From contig JAKCWG010000447.1 of NCBI GenBank assembly GCA_021464415.1, positions 1 through 64,000 of the forward strand: a stretch of 64,000 bases of DNA. Reading direction: 5' to 3'. This DNA comes from Lonicera japonica (taxonomy: Eukaryota > Streptophyta > Magnoliopsida > Dipsacales > Caprifoliaceae). The notes beneath the pieces are model-generated. The model saw nothing but the letters and a program-made list of their open reading frames with translations. It made no database searches and was not told the DNA's origin. The stretch's first letter is position 1, and each line of letters opens with the position of its first letter. The position numbers were made by a program, and so were the translations under genes. Below, piece after piece: positions 1-10,435 of the stretch.

Positions 1-814
1 TCTTCAAATCTTCAATATGACTCAAACAATTACAATGGAAAAAGTGATTTTAGAATCGGAATCAAGCCAACTAAAAATATAAACCCAACATTGTTCTCTC
101 TAGCTATAACTTTTATAAGTCTCTCTCAAACTTTAACCAAACTAAAATAGTCTCTCTCTCTAACGTTAGGCGCGATCAAGTAAGCCTAGCTCAACCAGGT
201 AGCAAATGTAGGCGCATGCAAATAGTGTACATTGGAACGGCCATTGGTATGTAAATTATTGTAAGAACATTTATAATGGAAAGGTAGTATAGAATAAAGT
301 GGTGCAAATTTATCTTTCCAGACACGCAATAGTTAAAGAATTTAAGATAAAATATTGATCCATAGAATAAGCTATTAGAAGTTAAGCTAAGTTCCTTCAG
401 TTAAGGCAACTTAAGCATACGCCTAGGGCCCAACTGATGGAAGGGGGCCCCATTTTATTAGCTTAGGGTCCCAAATATCTTAGGAACACTTCTGTTGGTT
501 TGGGGTGTGACGCCGTACTATTGGGCGTAGATAAATATACATATACTTACCATACATCTGTATTTTCATTGTAGTTGCTGCTAGGCTCAAGTCTTATGAG
601 CCCGGGCCCGAAAAAGCACGTGGGCATTTTGAGGTTGGGCCTACTCATCGTTGAACCCTAATTTATAGTTGTTTAAGAAAGGTATGTTGGCTGGCTTATC
701 TCTCTCTTTACCGCAACAAAGTTTTTCTTGTATAGAAGGATAATAACATTATTAATAATATTTAGATTTTACTTTGACAAGAAAGGTATACTGGTTGGTT
801 TCATTGTAGCTTCT

Positions 815-815
<1 letters not shown>
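1..815. other. Unannotated AT-rich DNA
   Basis: No open frame, RNA or complete transposon is recognisable. Around 420-480 there are GGGCCC-rich words resembling the ends of plant hAT MITEs, but I could not pair two ends or find a target duplication. Confidence 0.5.
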
Positions 816-845
<30 letters not shown>

Positions 846-858
846 TTTTTTTTTTTTT
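816..858. repeat. Poly-C/poly-T run (C30 T13)
   Basis: Thirty consecutive C are followed directly by thirteen T. The opposite strand is A13 G30, which could fold as a G-quadruplex. The exact length is prone to polymerase slippage and sequencing error. Confidence 0.9.
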
Positions 859-892
859 AACTTTGACCATTATTTAAATATTTAAGGCTCTG

Positions 893-1614
893 TTTGATAA
901 CAATATATAAAATAATAAGAAAAATACTTGCTTTAAGTAAGAAGTTAAAAAAATAAGTTGAGGCATGTGATGAAATACTCTCAATCTCATGCTTATTTTT
1001 ATAAGTAGATAACGTACATCTTTCATTATTTTTTGTGAAAAAATTTTCTTCCTAAACCACTAAATAAAAAATTTTAATGGAAAAAGTCACAAAGTAAGAA
1101 GATATCTCACATGTCTCAACTTATTTTTCAACTTCTCACAAAAATTAAACCAAGGGCGGACCTAGGAATCTTCCAATGGAGTGGCAAATAGTAATAGACA
1201 AAAAATAAATTTGTGTGTTTATATTATATACACATTGATTATATTTATTTTTTTAAAATAATATAAATATTCAAATGATAGACATAAAGCAAAGGTGTAA
1301 CATGAGTGATTGAGGGAAATGAAAATTTAGCTTGTACTCATTGACGCATCTTGATGCATTGAGCAGTGCCCAGCTAATATTTTTTTTTTTTTGCTTTATA
1401 ATATATATTTAAAAGAGTTATGGATTAGTAGGCTTATAATATTTAAGTTGGGCATGGAGCTAGGCTAACACTTATCAAATAAGTGGGCTTATACTAACTT
1501 TTTTCTTTTTTTAACAAGTGCTAGTGGATTTTTCAAAATTTTTCACTAGGCTAAAGCCTGAAGCCTGAAGCCCACCATGTCCTCTCTTGGATCTGCCCCT
1601 GAATCAAACGAACC
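893..1614. mobile_element. Possible outer MITE split by a nested hAT MITE
   Basis: The left edge reads GGCTCTGTTTGATAAC. The right edge, read on the other strand, is GGTTCGTTTGATT, an imperfect inverted repeat of plant MITE type. The 1151-1601 element sits inside it. I found no convincing target duplication at the outer edges, so this is tentative. Confidence 0.3.
1151..1601. mobile_element. hAT-type MITE, 451 bp
   Basis: It starts CAAGGGCGGACCTAG and ends TTGGATCTGCCCCTG; the reverse complement of the end is CAGGGGCAGATCCAA, an imperfect terminal inverted repeat of hAT style. Flanks AATTAAAC (1143-1150) and AATCAAAC (1602-1609) match at 7 of 8 bases, the 8-bp duplication expected of hAT. 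It encodes nothing, so it is non-autonomous. Confidence 0.75.
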
Positions 1615-3660
1615 ATAAACAGTTATTTTTTATTAGCAATAGTTAAACTACTTGTATGCTATAAAATTATGTTCTTAGTCACCATTTTTTCAACAAAATA
1701 GCGCAAAAAAAAGGGCGCATTGACACTTATTTATACCAACTTAATGTTTGTAGTTTTTTCAACAATAATGCATTACCACATGTAGAAACTTTTAATAATA
1801 ATAGAGATCAAAAACCTAAATCAATTACTTGTGTCATGTAAACATAGCATAACATAAAGGTAGTAGAAAAAAATTATTATCTATTTTTATGCCAAGGATG
1901 TCTAGGCCAACTTTCGTGCATCTCGACTAACTCTTTTCGCGGGGAATGTCAACCGATGGCCACTAGATATTTTAGATCTATCGGGACTTGATATAGGAAG
2001 CTTTTAGTCGAGTCCGGTTTTCTCCACCTGTTACTTTAATTTATTTATTATCCTATCAAAGAATATGCTTGAATGTTTGATCTTGCGAGCGTGTTGGTTA
2101 TGAGTAGAAAATAATTGCATTTTATGAAAAGTAACAAGATGAGATGAGCTAGTAATTTGACAAAATGTTTTATATTTATTATTTATTTTATGAGTAGATG
2201 TTCTTTCAATATATACTTGTGTAGTTATGTTTCATGAAAAATAGTTCTTTTTTTGATGTATCCTTTGAGTTCATTTTCATGGTATAAACTTGGTAGGCAT
2301 TGTTTTAACGGATATAACAAGATTGAAATGATCAAGCCGAACCCTAATGCAAGAAAAACACTTTAATGAGCTAAATAAATATGTACATAAATCTAAGGGT
2401 GATATTATCTGATCCAAATCATATTTGAACAAATTTGAATATGAATCAATATTTTGGTGATCCGTTACATGATTCGATCTAAATCTATCTAAAAAAAATT
2501 TAGATGAGGATATGGATTCACCCTGATCCGATCTGAATCCGATCTGTTGGCAGGTCTAGATTTTCACGTACACTTAATGTGTGATCAATATAAATGAACA
2601 AAAATTTAACAAGTAGTAAATGGCAAATCCATTAAGGGCCTTATATAACCGTTACAAGTGCAAGAGTTCAAGCCTCAAAATTGGAAGATTAAAAACCTAA
2701 CACAACTTCAAAGTCAATGAATTGCCTTCAACCTTTATATATAATAGTAGATATGAGTTTAATTGATGACACAAATTTTTACTTGGTGACACTCCATCTT
2801 ACTCATTTAGCGCATTTGTAGTGAATTCAGCGCATATGTAGTACTAATGTGCCTATTCACTCATTTAGTGCATACATAGCAAGACCGAGCTAGTGCTTAG
2901 TACCAAAATTGTGTCGTTCTTTTGATATACCTTTTTATGTTTTAAATTCACCCCATATTTATTTATCACGAGCTTTGGGCCAGCCCGTATAGATGTAGAT
3001 GATTAATATTCGAGTAGGTTGGTTTGAGAATTTTGACTACATTCTAGGTATTTGTGACTTTAAAACTATTTCATGTTTTTTTTTAAATAAAAATAAAAAT
3101 TGGTGTACTTTGCAAGTCTTTGCTTTTGTTTAGTTTTGAACACCATTTTTTGTATTTTAGTACCTCCAAGCTTAAAAATACATTTTTACATATTTTAAGT
3201 TGGTCGGTGTTAGTTATTTGATACTCAAGGTCGTCTCGAATTTAATTTTGAGCTTGATTCAAAATCAATTAAAGGTCGAAACAAAATGTTGCTAACCGAA
3301 TAGAAGGTTTCGGCCTACATGGGGTTATCTATGAATCAAAATTATACGGGCATCTGGTAAGAAAATAGGAAAATAAAGAAATTATATAATATCTCACTAG
3401 CTAGACCGCTGTTTTACTTTTTAACCTCTCAATAAAATTAAACATGTTTACAACTTAACAAAAAATAAAGGTTACAGTACAACAAATGGTGTTGAGCCAG
3501 TAGATCTTTCATATAAAACGGTGGATGTAACATTAAAAATCTTAAAAATCCACTTTAGATTGAATCCTCACTAATATCTATTAGTGTACTAACACGCTAT
3601 TAGAATCTAAATGAGTCACTAACTTATTTTAAATTAGCTTATACATGTTGGCCAAATAAT
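1610..3660. other. Non-coding AT-rich DNA
   Basis: No supported gene or complete element. A stretch near 2400-2560 is rich in GATCCGATCTGAAT-like words typical of dispersed plant repeats. The remainder shows nothing I can name. Confidence 0.45.
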
Positions 3661-3850
3661 AAATATAATTAATATAGCTTGGTGACGTGTCTAAACAAAA
3701 GTAACAAACATAGTAATAATTAGGGGCGGAGGCAAAGTGGGCCAAGTCGGGGCTTAAAATATAATTAATATAGCTTGGTGACGTGTCTAAACAAAAGTAA
3801 CAAACATAGTAATAATTAGGGGCGGAGGCAAAGTGGGCAAGTGGGGGCTT
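3661..3850. repeat. 96-bp tandem duplication across a MITE edge
   Basis: The block beginning AAATATAATTAATATAGC at 3661 recurs at 3757, a 96-bp period, nearly identical through the GGGGCGGAGGCAAAG motif. Each unit contains the left flank, the left target-duplication copy and the left inverted repeat of the hAT MITE that continues to 4262. The duplication therefore happened after that MITE inserted. Confidence 0.85.
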
Positions 3851-4262
3851 AAGCCCCCACCAAGATTTGGACCTTTTTTTTATTAGTAATACATGGACTT
3901 TTGTGTAAAATTTTAAAGTTTTAGGTTGGATTTGTATGGTCTTAAAACCTTAGAGATAAAATTGTAATTTGTTTTAGTAAAGGCCAACAAAATGACAAGA
4001 GCATTATTCTGCACAAGAATTCCACAAAGAAAAACAAAAGAGAAAAAAAAATAAAGTTTATACTCATAACTTTCTCTCACTCTCTCATGTTGGATTTCTT
4101 GCTTGGATTCGCACTCTCTTTTTAGCCTCACACGATAGGATGGTTGACTAACAAATTTGGCCCTTTTCTCTTCAAAGTTTTATTTTGTCGATTTATTATT
4201 TGTTGTAATTTTTAACTTTTTTAGGCAAGCCCCACTAGGTTAAAATTTTGGCTTCGCCACGG
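3817..4262. mobile_element. hAT-type MITE, 446 bp
   Basis: It begins TAGGGGCGGAGGCAAAG and ends TTTTGGCTTCGCCACGG, imperfect terminal inverted repeats. GTAATAAT (3809-3816) and GTAATAGT (4263-4270) form an 8-bp target duplication with one mismatch. Its body is closely related to the element at 5437-5806, including the AATACATGGACTTTTGTG and TAAAGGCCAACAAAAT words. A 72-residue minus-strand open frame inside is incidental. Confidence 0.75.
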
Positions 4263-4376
4263 GTAATAGTACTTTTGACATGCCAATTAAAAACCAATTC
4301 AATTAATCATTAATACAAATATAAGTATCATATATATTTCCTTCTAAGGAATATTTGCATTCCTAAACATGCATCT

Positions 4377-4722
4377 TGTGACGCCCTGCGAGCGAGAAGT
4401 ACTCCCTTGGGTGGAAGAATTGTAACTCAAAGGGGGCATCCCACATCGGAAGATGGGGGATCCTTGGAGACCCATATATGTAAGAAATGGTCGCTAATTA
4501 AGTACGAGGCCTCCTGGGTAGTGCACTGGCTTCGGATCCCATAAGAACTCCGAAGTTAAGCGAGTAGTGGACCAGAGCAATCCCAGGATGGGTGACCTCT
4601 TGGGAAGCTAGTCGTGAGCTCCCAGAAACAAAGCCGTAAGGGTAAATGTTCCGAGGTTGAGGCCTGGCTGGACGCTACCCAAAGCGGACAATATTGTACT
4701 GAGGTGGGACCGGGTCGTTACA
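4377..4722 (+). repeat. Cassandra 5' LTR, 346 bp
   Basis: Runs from TGTGACGCCCTGCGAG to GGGTCGTTACA with TG...CA ends. The 5S-derived domain lies in its second half. Confidence 0.9.
4504..4623 (+). other. 5S rRNA-derived domain in the 5' LTR
   Basis: The stretch matches plant 5S rRNA over CGGATCCCATAAGAACTCCG, AAGTTAAGCG (A-box region, about 4552-4563) and AGGATGGGTGACC (C-box, about 4585-4597). The 5' end and the region after the A-box diverge from real 5S. In Cassandra the internal RNA polymerase III boxes are conserved. This is LTR sequence, not a functional ribosomal gene. Confidence 0.88.
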
Positions 4723-4724
4723 AA

Positions 4725-4740
4725 TGGTATTAAAAGCAGA
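4725..4740 (+). other. Primer-binding site, initiator-Met-tRNA type
   Basis: TGGTATTAAAAGCAGA lies 2 bp after the 5' LTR. It resembles the usual TGGTATCAGAGC site with CAGAG changed to TAAAAG. Confidence 0.7.
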
Positions 4741-4780
4741 CCCCACAGAGTACGATGTGTCGACGAGGACGTTGATTCCC

Positions 4781-4792
4781 TTGGGGGAAGGA
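4781..4792 (+). other. Polypurine tract of Cassandra
   Basis: TTGGGGGAAGGA directly precedes the 3' LTR, the expected place for the plus-strand primer. Confidence 0.75.
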
Positions 4793-5198
4793 TGTGACGC
4801 CCTGCGAGTGAGGAGTACTCCATTGGGTGGAGGAATTGTAGCTCAAAAGGGGCATCCCACATCGGAAGATGGGAGATCCTTGGAGGGTGGAGGAATTGTA
4901 GTTCAAAGGGGGCATCTCACATCAGAAGATGGGGGATCCTTGGAGACCCATATATGTAAGAAATGGTCACTAATTAAGTACGAGGCCTCCTGGGTAGTTC
5001 ACTGGCTTCGGATCTCATAAGAACTCTGAAGTTAAGCGAGTAGTGGACCAGAGCAATCCCAGGATGGGTGACCCCCTGGGAAGCTGGTCGTGAGCTCCTA
5101 GAAACAAAGCCGTGAGGGTAAATGTTCCGGGGCTGAGGCCTAGCTGGACGCTACCCAAAGCGGATAATATTGTACTGAGGTGGGACCGAGTCGTTACA
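4793..5198 (+). repeat. Cassandra 3' LTR, 406 bp, with 60-bp duplication
   Basis: Same ends as the 5' LTR. Positions 4825-4884 and 4885-4944 are tandem copies of a 60-bp unit starting GGGTGGAGGAATTGTAG, with a few differences. This accounts exactly for the 60-bp length difference between the LTRs. Confidence 0.88.
4979..5098 (+). other. 5S rRNA-derived domain in the 3' LTR
   Basis: A second copy of the 5S-like domain with AAGTTAAGCG (about 5029-5039) and AGGATGGGTGACC (about 5061-5073). Substitutions against the 5' LTR copy include GATCTCATAAG for GATCCCATAAG. Confidence 0.85.
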
Positions 5199-5436
5199 CA
5201 TCTTTTTATATAACTAACTGTTTAAAATGTAAACATATTTTTTAATCCATTATAAAAAATAACTCAATATTCATTTCACATAACTATAATATATATACCA
5301 TGATATTTCTATCTCTTGTACATGATACATATCATGTCTCTATTTACAATTTACCATGTGTCACTAGTTATCATTAATATATTTATCTAGATATATTTTT
5401 ATTTTATTTTTATTTGAGGGTCAACAAGGTGTCCGA

Positions 5437-5806
5437 GAGGAGTGGAGGCAAAGTAGGCCAAGTGGAGCCTGCCCCCACCTAGATTTGGACTTTTTTTTAT
5501 ATATAAGAATAGTAATACATGGACTTTTGTGTAAAATTTTAAAGTTTGAAGTTGGATTTATAAGGTCTTAAAACCTTAGAGATAAAATTGTAATTATTTT
5601 TAGTAAAGGCCAACAAAATAACAAGAGCATTCTTTTGCACAAAAACTCCACAAAGAAAAACAAAAGAGAAAAAAAAAATTATAGTTTATGCTCGTAATTC
5701 TCTCTCACTCGGTATTTTTCTCTTTAGATTTTCATTTTGTCGTGCTATTATTTGTTGTAATTTTTTTTGTCAAGCCCAACTGGTTTAAAATCTTGGCTCC
5801 TCCACT
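5437..5806. mobile_element. hAT-type MITE, 370 bp
   Basis: GGTGTCCG is repeated exactly at 5429-5436 and 5807-5814, an 8-bp target duplication. Ends GAGTGGAGGCAAAG and TTGGCTCCTCCACT are imperfect inverted repeats. The body is homologous to the MITE at 3817-4262. It interrupts sequence upstream of the copia gag remnant. Confidence 0.8.
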
Positions 5807-6047
5807 GGTGTCCGTGCCACGTCACCCACCATGTCAGCTTTGATCGTTGACTATTGACTGTTGACCACCAGAAACCCTAGCCGATTCAGCCAGACTGATT
5901 CTTTGCACCTTAAACCATCTGGTTCACTAGTTTTTTGACCGGTTTTTTAGGGGACCAAATTGATTCCTAGTCTTCAACCTTCTGAACACAACCATAGCCT
6001 CAGAATTTTTAGATTCTATCTTGATCTTTGATTATTACAACACTTTA

Positions 6048-6982
6048 ATGGTTCTCGACCCCACAAACGTGACCAGATCATCAGCAAAGGGTTCCCCCAT
6101 CATTATTCAGACTGAGGGCTCCTTATTCAATATCGGTATTCAACTGGATGAAACCAACTATGATATTTGGTCTTAACTAATGGAGATGTATATCGTGGAG
6201 AAACAAAAATTCTCATTCATTCAGGGCTCTACCACAATTCCAAAAGAAGGAACACCAAAATTTGATAAATGGTATCCTGAAAATCAAAGAGTGAAACACT
6301 GGCTCTTAATGTCTATGAAACCAGAAATCATGAAACATTACATTCGTATTCCTATGGCACCGAAAATCTAAAAATCACTGTCTACGGCTTTTTATGACGG
6401 GGCTGATGAATTATAAGTATTTTCTTTGAACCAACGGGCCTTCACTGCTAAACAGGGTGGACGATTAATATCTGGGTTTTGTGGGGGGCTGACAAAGATA
6501 TTCATTTAATTGCATCACCATGATAAGGTGGTTATGAAAAACCCTAATGATGTGAAGTCTTACAAGAAATCAATTCAATACTTGAGCCTTCATATTTTTC
6601 TTGCCGGGTTGGATAATTAACTTGAACAGATCCGGGGTGAGATTTTGCGAAAATATCCAGTTCCTAAATTAAAAGAGGTATATGCTCTGGTCCATCAAGA
6701 AGCTGTTCGACGACAAACAATGACCACCGAGATAGATATTGCAGCTATGGTAGCCCATAATCAAGCCTCCTCCACTGCCAATTGGAGAAATTCAAATAAA
6801 CGAACTGGCTCTTGGAACTGGACAGATGAATCTCATTTTGCGACTCGAGGTTCAACTTCAAAACACAATCCATGTTTTTTCTATGGGCTAATAGGACACT
6901 CGAAAAAGGGTTGCTATAAAATCATCGACTATCCGGATTGGTGGAAGAATAGACAACAGAAGGTGGTAACAAACAGGCCTTA
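6048..6982 (+). pseudogene. Copia gag remnant
   Basis: Gag would form the nucleocapsid shell around element RNA. An ATG near 6048 opens a frame rich in Gag-type residues (LDETNYDIWS). It stops just before the ATG at 6180 and again at about 6369 and 6600, then reopens to 6982. A zinc knuckle is visible as PCFFYGLIGHSKKGCY. The second cysteine of the CCHC pattern is replaced by tyrosine, so zinc binding would be impaired. Confidence 0.75.
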
Positions 6983-7045
6983 GGATTACTCATCGCCACA
7001 GGTACATCTGGTAAGGCTTTACATTCTATCTTTGTTTTCAATAAT

Positions 7046-10000
7046 ACATGGGTAATTGATTCTGGTGCCACCGATCATATGACGTCTGATTCTAAAATAG
7101 TTACTTCTCTTATCCCATCATCTCAAACTTTCGTTTCCATAACCAATGGCGCCCCAGTTCTTGTTATGGAAAAAGGATAAGTCACTTTATCAAACTCCCT
7201 AAACCTAAACTCTGTCTTAGTGGTACCATCCTTAGATTATAATATATTATCTATTGCTCAAACAACTAATGCTTTAGATTATATTGTTATTTCTAGCCTT
7301 CTCATTGTGTTTTTAAGGATAATTAGTGAAGAGGACAATTGGTTATGGCGTTAGGCGTAAAAAATTGTACTACTTGGACTTGAAGTTAAAGATAGCTCAC
7401 ATTATGGCACCGTCGGTTAGGTCACGCATTGTTTGGTTACTAAAATAAACTATTTCCCTAATTATTTAATAAAGTTGATTCTTTTGTTTTTCATTGTAAG
7501 ATTTGTGAACTGGCTAAAAGTCATAATACTTCCTTTAAACCTTCCATAAATAAAAGTTCATTTTTATTTATGCTTATTCATTCTAATGTATGTGGTCCAT
7601 CTCATATTTCATTTTTAAGTGGTACACAGTGGTTTGTCACATTTATTGATGATTGCACTCGAATGATATGGGAATGTCCCATGAAGTCTAAAGCGAAAGC
7701 TAGTAATTTGTTTCAGAGATTCCATAAACAGATTAGTACACACTATAAAGCCACCATTCAAGTTCTTCAAATGATAATGGTGGTGAATAAATGGGTACTG
7801 AGTTATGTGCATACTTCAAACTCCATGGAATTGTTCATCAGATTACATGCACTTATACTCCTCAATAAAATGGGGTTGCCGAACGAAAAAATCACCATTT
7901 GTTAGAAATGGTTCGGGCATTGTTAATCGGAGCTAAAGCATTAGCATCTTATTGGGGTAAAACACTCTCCTCGGCTTCTTATTTAGTGAACTGCATCCCC
8001 TCAGCTACACTTGATTTTCAGACACCTTTCGAAGTCTTAACTAAAGTTGTCTCGGCTCCTACTGTGTCAAATCTTTCTCCCCGGGTGTTTAAATGTGTTA
8101 CATTTGTCCATTTACTAAAGGAACAATGGAATAATCTCGAACCTCGCTCTATCAAGTGTGTGTTTGTAAGGTATGCATCCTCCCAGAAGGGATACCGGTG
8201 TTATCATCCTTCTACACTGAAAATGTATGCCACCATGGATATGATATTCCATGAAGATACTATGTACTTTCACCAGGTTGAACTTCAAAGGGATCATTAT
8301 AAGGAAGTTTCGTTATTTAGGAATATCGATGAAGCAGAGATAAGTTTAATAGAAGTGTTCCTCACCTTGACTTTGAGTTCACTATCGGTAGTTGGGACAA
8401 CCAAAATAATGCCATCCCTTGATATGGCAGCATATAAACTTTGCAGATTGAAGTTGTGCCATCACTGTCTGACACAAATAACCAATTGTCCACTTTAAAT
8501 ATCCCTAAAATTGAGTCCTCCCAGGTATCATCTTCTTATATTCCTAGAAAATAGCTTCCTAACCGAGCAAATAGAGGTGTACCTAAACTAACATATGATC
8601 TAGACTTTATAAGTAAAGCTAAATATCCTATGAGTAACTTGTGTCTTATGATCAGTTAACTACATCTAACAAATTCTTTGTGAATCAATTATTTTCAATA
8701 TCAATTCCTAACAGTGTGCATAAAGACTTATGTAATCTTAAATGAAAATCAATAATGGATGAGGAGATGAAGTCCTTATTGAAAAATGACACATGAGAAT
8801 TGACTGAATTACCAGCGGGAAAGAAGAGAATAGGTTGCAAATGGGTGTACATTATGAAATTTAAAGCAGATGGAACCATCAAAAGATTCAAAGCAAGACT
8901 AGCTGCAAAAGGCTACACAGAGACACAAGGGATTGATTATCTTAAGACATTTGCACCCATGACAAAGATCAATCTTATGCGGGTATTACTCTCATTAGCT
9001 GCAAACTTGAGCTAGCCTCTACATCAGTTCAATGTAAAAAATACTTTCCTACATGGTGAGTTAAAGGATGAGGTGAATATGGAGTTCCCACCTAGATATA
9101 AGATCCTGAGTGAGCATACAAATAAAGTCTACAAGTTAAAAGAATCCTTGTATAAACTGAAACAACCCCTAATAGCCCGGTTTGGGAGATTCATGAAATC
9201 AATACGAAAGTTTGGGTACAATAAGAGTAATTCTAATCATATTTTATTTTTTAAGAAGAGGCATGAGAATATTTTGGATCTTATAATCTATGTAAATGAC
9301 ATGGTGCTTACATAAAACGACCCTCGTGAATAGCAAGCATTGAAGAAGCACTTATCTCAGGAGTTCGAGATGAAAGAATTTGGGGACTTGAAGTACTTTT
9401 TGAAAATTGAGGTGTTCAGATCTTCGAAAGGCATCTTCTTATCTCAGAGAAAGTATGCCCTAAATTTACTAAGTGAAACTGGGATGTCCGCTTGCCAACC
9501 GTTAGATACTCCAATGGAAGAATGATTGAAGTTAGAGGTGGAAACATATTAAGTGCTTGTTGATAAAGGGCGTTATCAGAGATTGGTGGGGAAGTTGATG
9601 TATCTAGCACATACAAGACTTGATATATCATATGCATTGAGCACCGTCAGTCAATTCATGCATAATCCAGGTGAGAAGCAGATGCAGACAGTTGTGAAGA
9701 TTATCAGTTATCTTAATGCATCTCTTGTAAAAGGAATCTTGTTCTAAAACAAAAGAAAACTTCCTGAAGGTTAAATGATATACTGATGCTGATTAGGCAG
9801 GCAATATATGTGGCAGAAGGTCTACATCAGGAACTTCACATTTGTAAGATAAAACTTGGCCACTTGGAGGAGTAAGAAGCAAAATGTGGTATCCCGATCA
9901 AGCGCAGAAACACAATATCGAGGAATGGCAGTTTGAATCCAAGAGTTATTGTAGTTAAAACTGCTACTGACAAGTTTAGGTTTTCCTCCAAAAGAACCTA

Positions 10001-10200
10001 TGATGCTATACTATGATAACAAAGAAGTTTGCGATATCGCACATAATTTAGTTCAACATGATAGGACAAAGCATGTTAAAGTAGACAGGTTCTTCATCAA
10101 AGAGAAGTTAGAATATCAGTACATTGGCTGACATACTCACCAAGGCTGTGACTAGGAAGATATTCGCCAAGTTAATTAGCAAGTTGGGCATGCTTGATAT
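7046..10200 (+). pseudogene. Copia pol remnant (PR, IN, RT, RNase H)
   Basis: Pol cuts the polyprotein, copies RNA to DNA and integrates it. The protease site WVIDSGATDHM is near 7050-7083. The pre-integrase motif WHRRLGH is near 7403-7425, then a C-x2-C knuckle near 7495. The integrase core includes FIDDCTR (about 7640), shifts frame near 7770, and continues in another frame to about 8497. Reverse transcriptase shows GCKWVY and RFKARL (8838-8905). Its catalytic motif reads YVNDM instead of the usual YVDDM, near 9289-9303. RNase H keeps SRSSAE, YYDNK and TKHVKVDRFFIKEK (about 9895-10110). More than ten in-frame stops make it non-functional. Confidence 0.85.
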
Positions 10201-10210
10201 ATGTATGCCA

Positions 10211-10223
10211 ACTTGAGGGGGAG
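10211..10223 (+). other. Copia polypurine tract
   Basis: ACTTGAGGGGGAG abuts the TGTTAG start of the 3' LTR. Confidence 0.75.
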
Positions 10224-10435
10224 TGTTAGAATATATAGTAAGATATGCATATATATAGTAAATATATATATATATATATGGTATAGTTGACTATTGAGTG
10301 ATTCCTAGAATCGTGCATAGAGATTTATGCTTCCATGTATAGCTTATCTCATCCCTATATAAGAGACCTTTTGTATTCTTTCATAGATAGAACAACATAT
10401 TCTCTCATCTATCTCTCTCCCTTTCTATGACAACA
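10224..10435 (+). repeat. Copia 3' LTR, about 212 bp
   Basis: Starts TGTTAGAATATATAG and probably ends TATGACAACA, giving inverted TGTT...AACA termini. CTATATAAGAGACC near 10356 looks like the TATA box. A (TA)n run lies near 10260-10279. The end is inferred because no 5' LTR is available for comparison. Confidence 0.65.

Larger units (their letters stand above)
4377..5198 (+). mobile_element. Complete Cassandra-type TRIM
   Basis: Two direct LTRs (4377-4722 and 4793-5198) enclose about 70 bp holding only a primer-binding site and a polypurine tract. CATCT lies immediately outside both ends (4372-4376 and 5199-5203), a perfect 5-bp target duplication. Both LTRs carry a 5S rRNA-derived domain, the hallmark of the Cassandra family of terminal-repeat retrotransposons in miniature. 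It has no coding capacity, so enzymes must come from another element. The LTRs differ in length by 60 bp because only the 3' copy holds an internal duplication. Short open frames here are not genes. Confidence 0.92.
5815..10435 (+). mobile_element. Degenerate Ty1/copia element lacking its 5' LTR
   Basis: Domains in order are gag, aspartic protease, GAG-pre-integrase, integrase, reverse transcriptase, RNase H, polypurine tract and a 3' LTR, the copia order. I cannot find a 5' LTR or primer site before 6048, so the 5' end is lost or too diverged. Many stop codons and frameshifts interrupt every domain. The minus-strand copia at 61.1-64 kb has closely similar protein motifs and is probably the same lineage, though the two visible LTRs differ. 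Confidence 0.85.

Noticed and set aside
4608..5020. Small proteins within the Cassandra element
   Set aside because: Overlapping frames in LTR and 5S-derived sequence; this family does not encode proteins.
4504..5098. Two functional 5S rRNA genes
   Set aside because: Only the promoter-box region matches 5S; the 5' end and middle diverge. Both copies lie inside LTRs of a TRIM with target duplications and are not a tandem 5S array.
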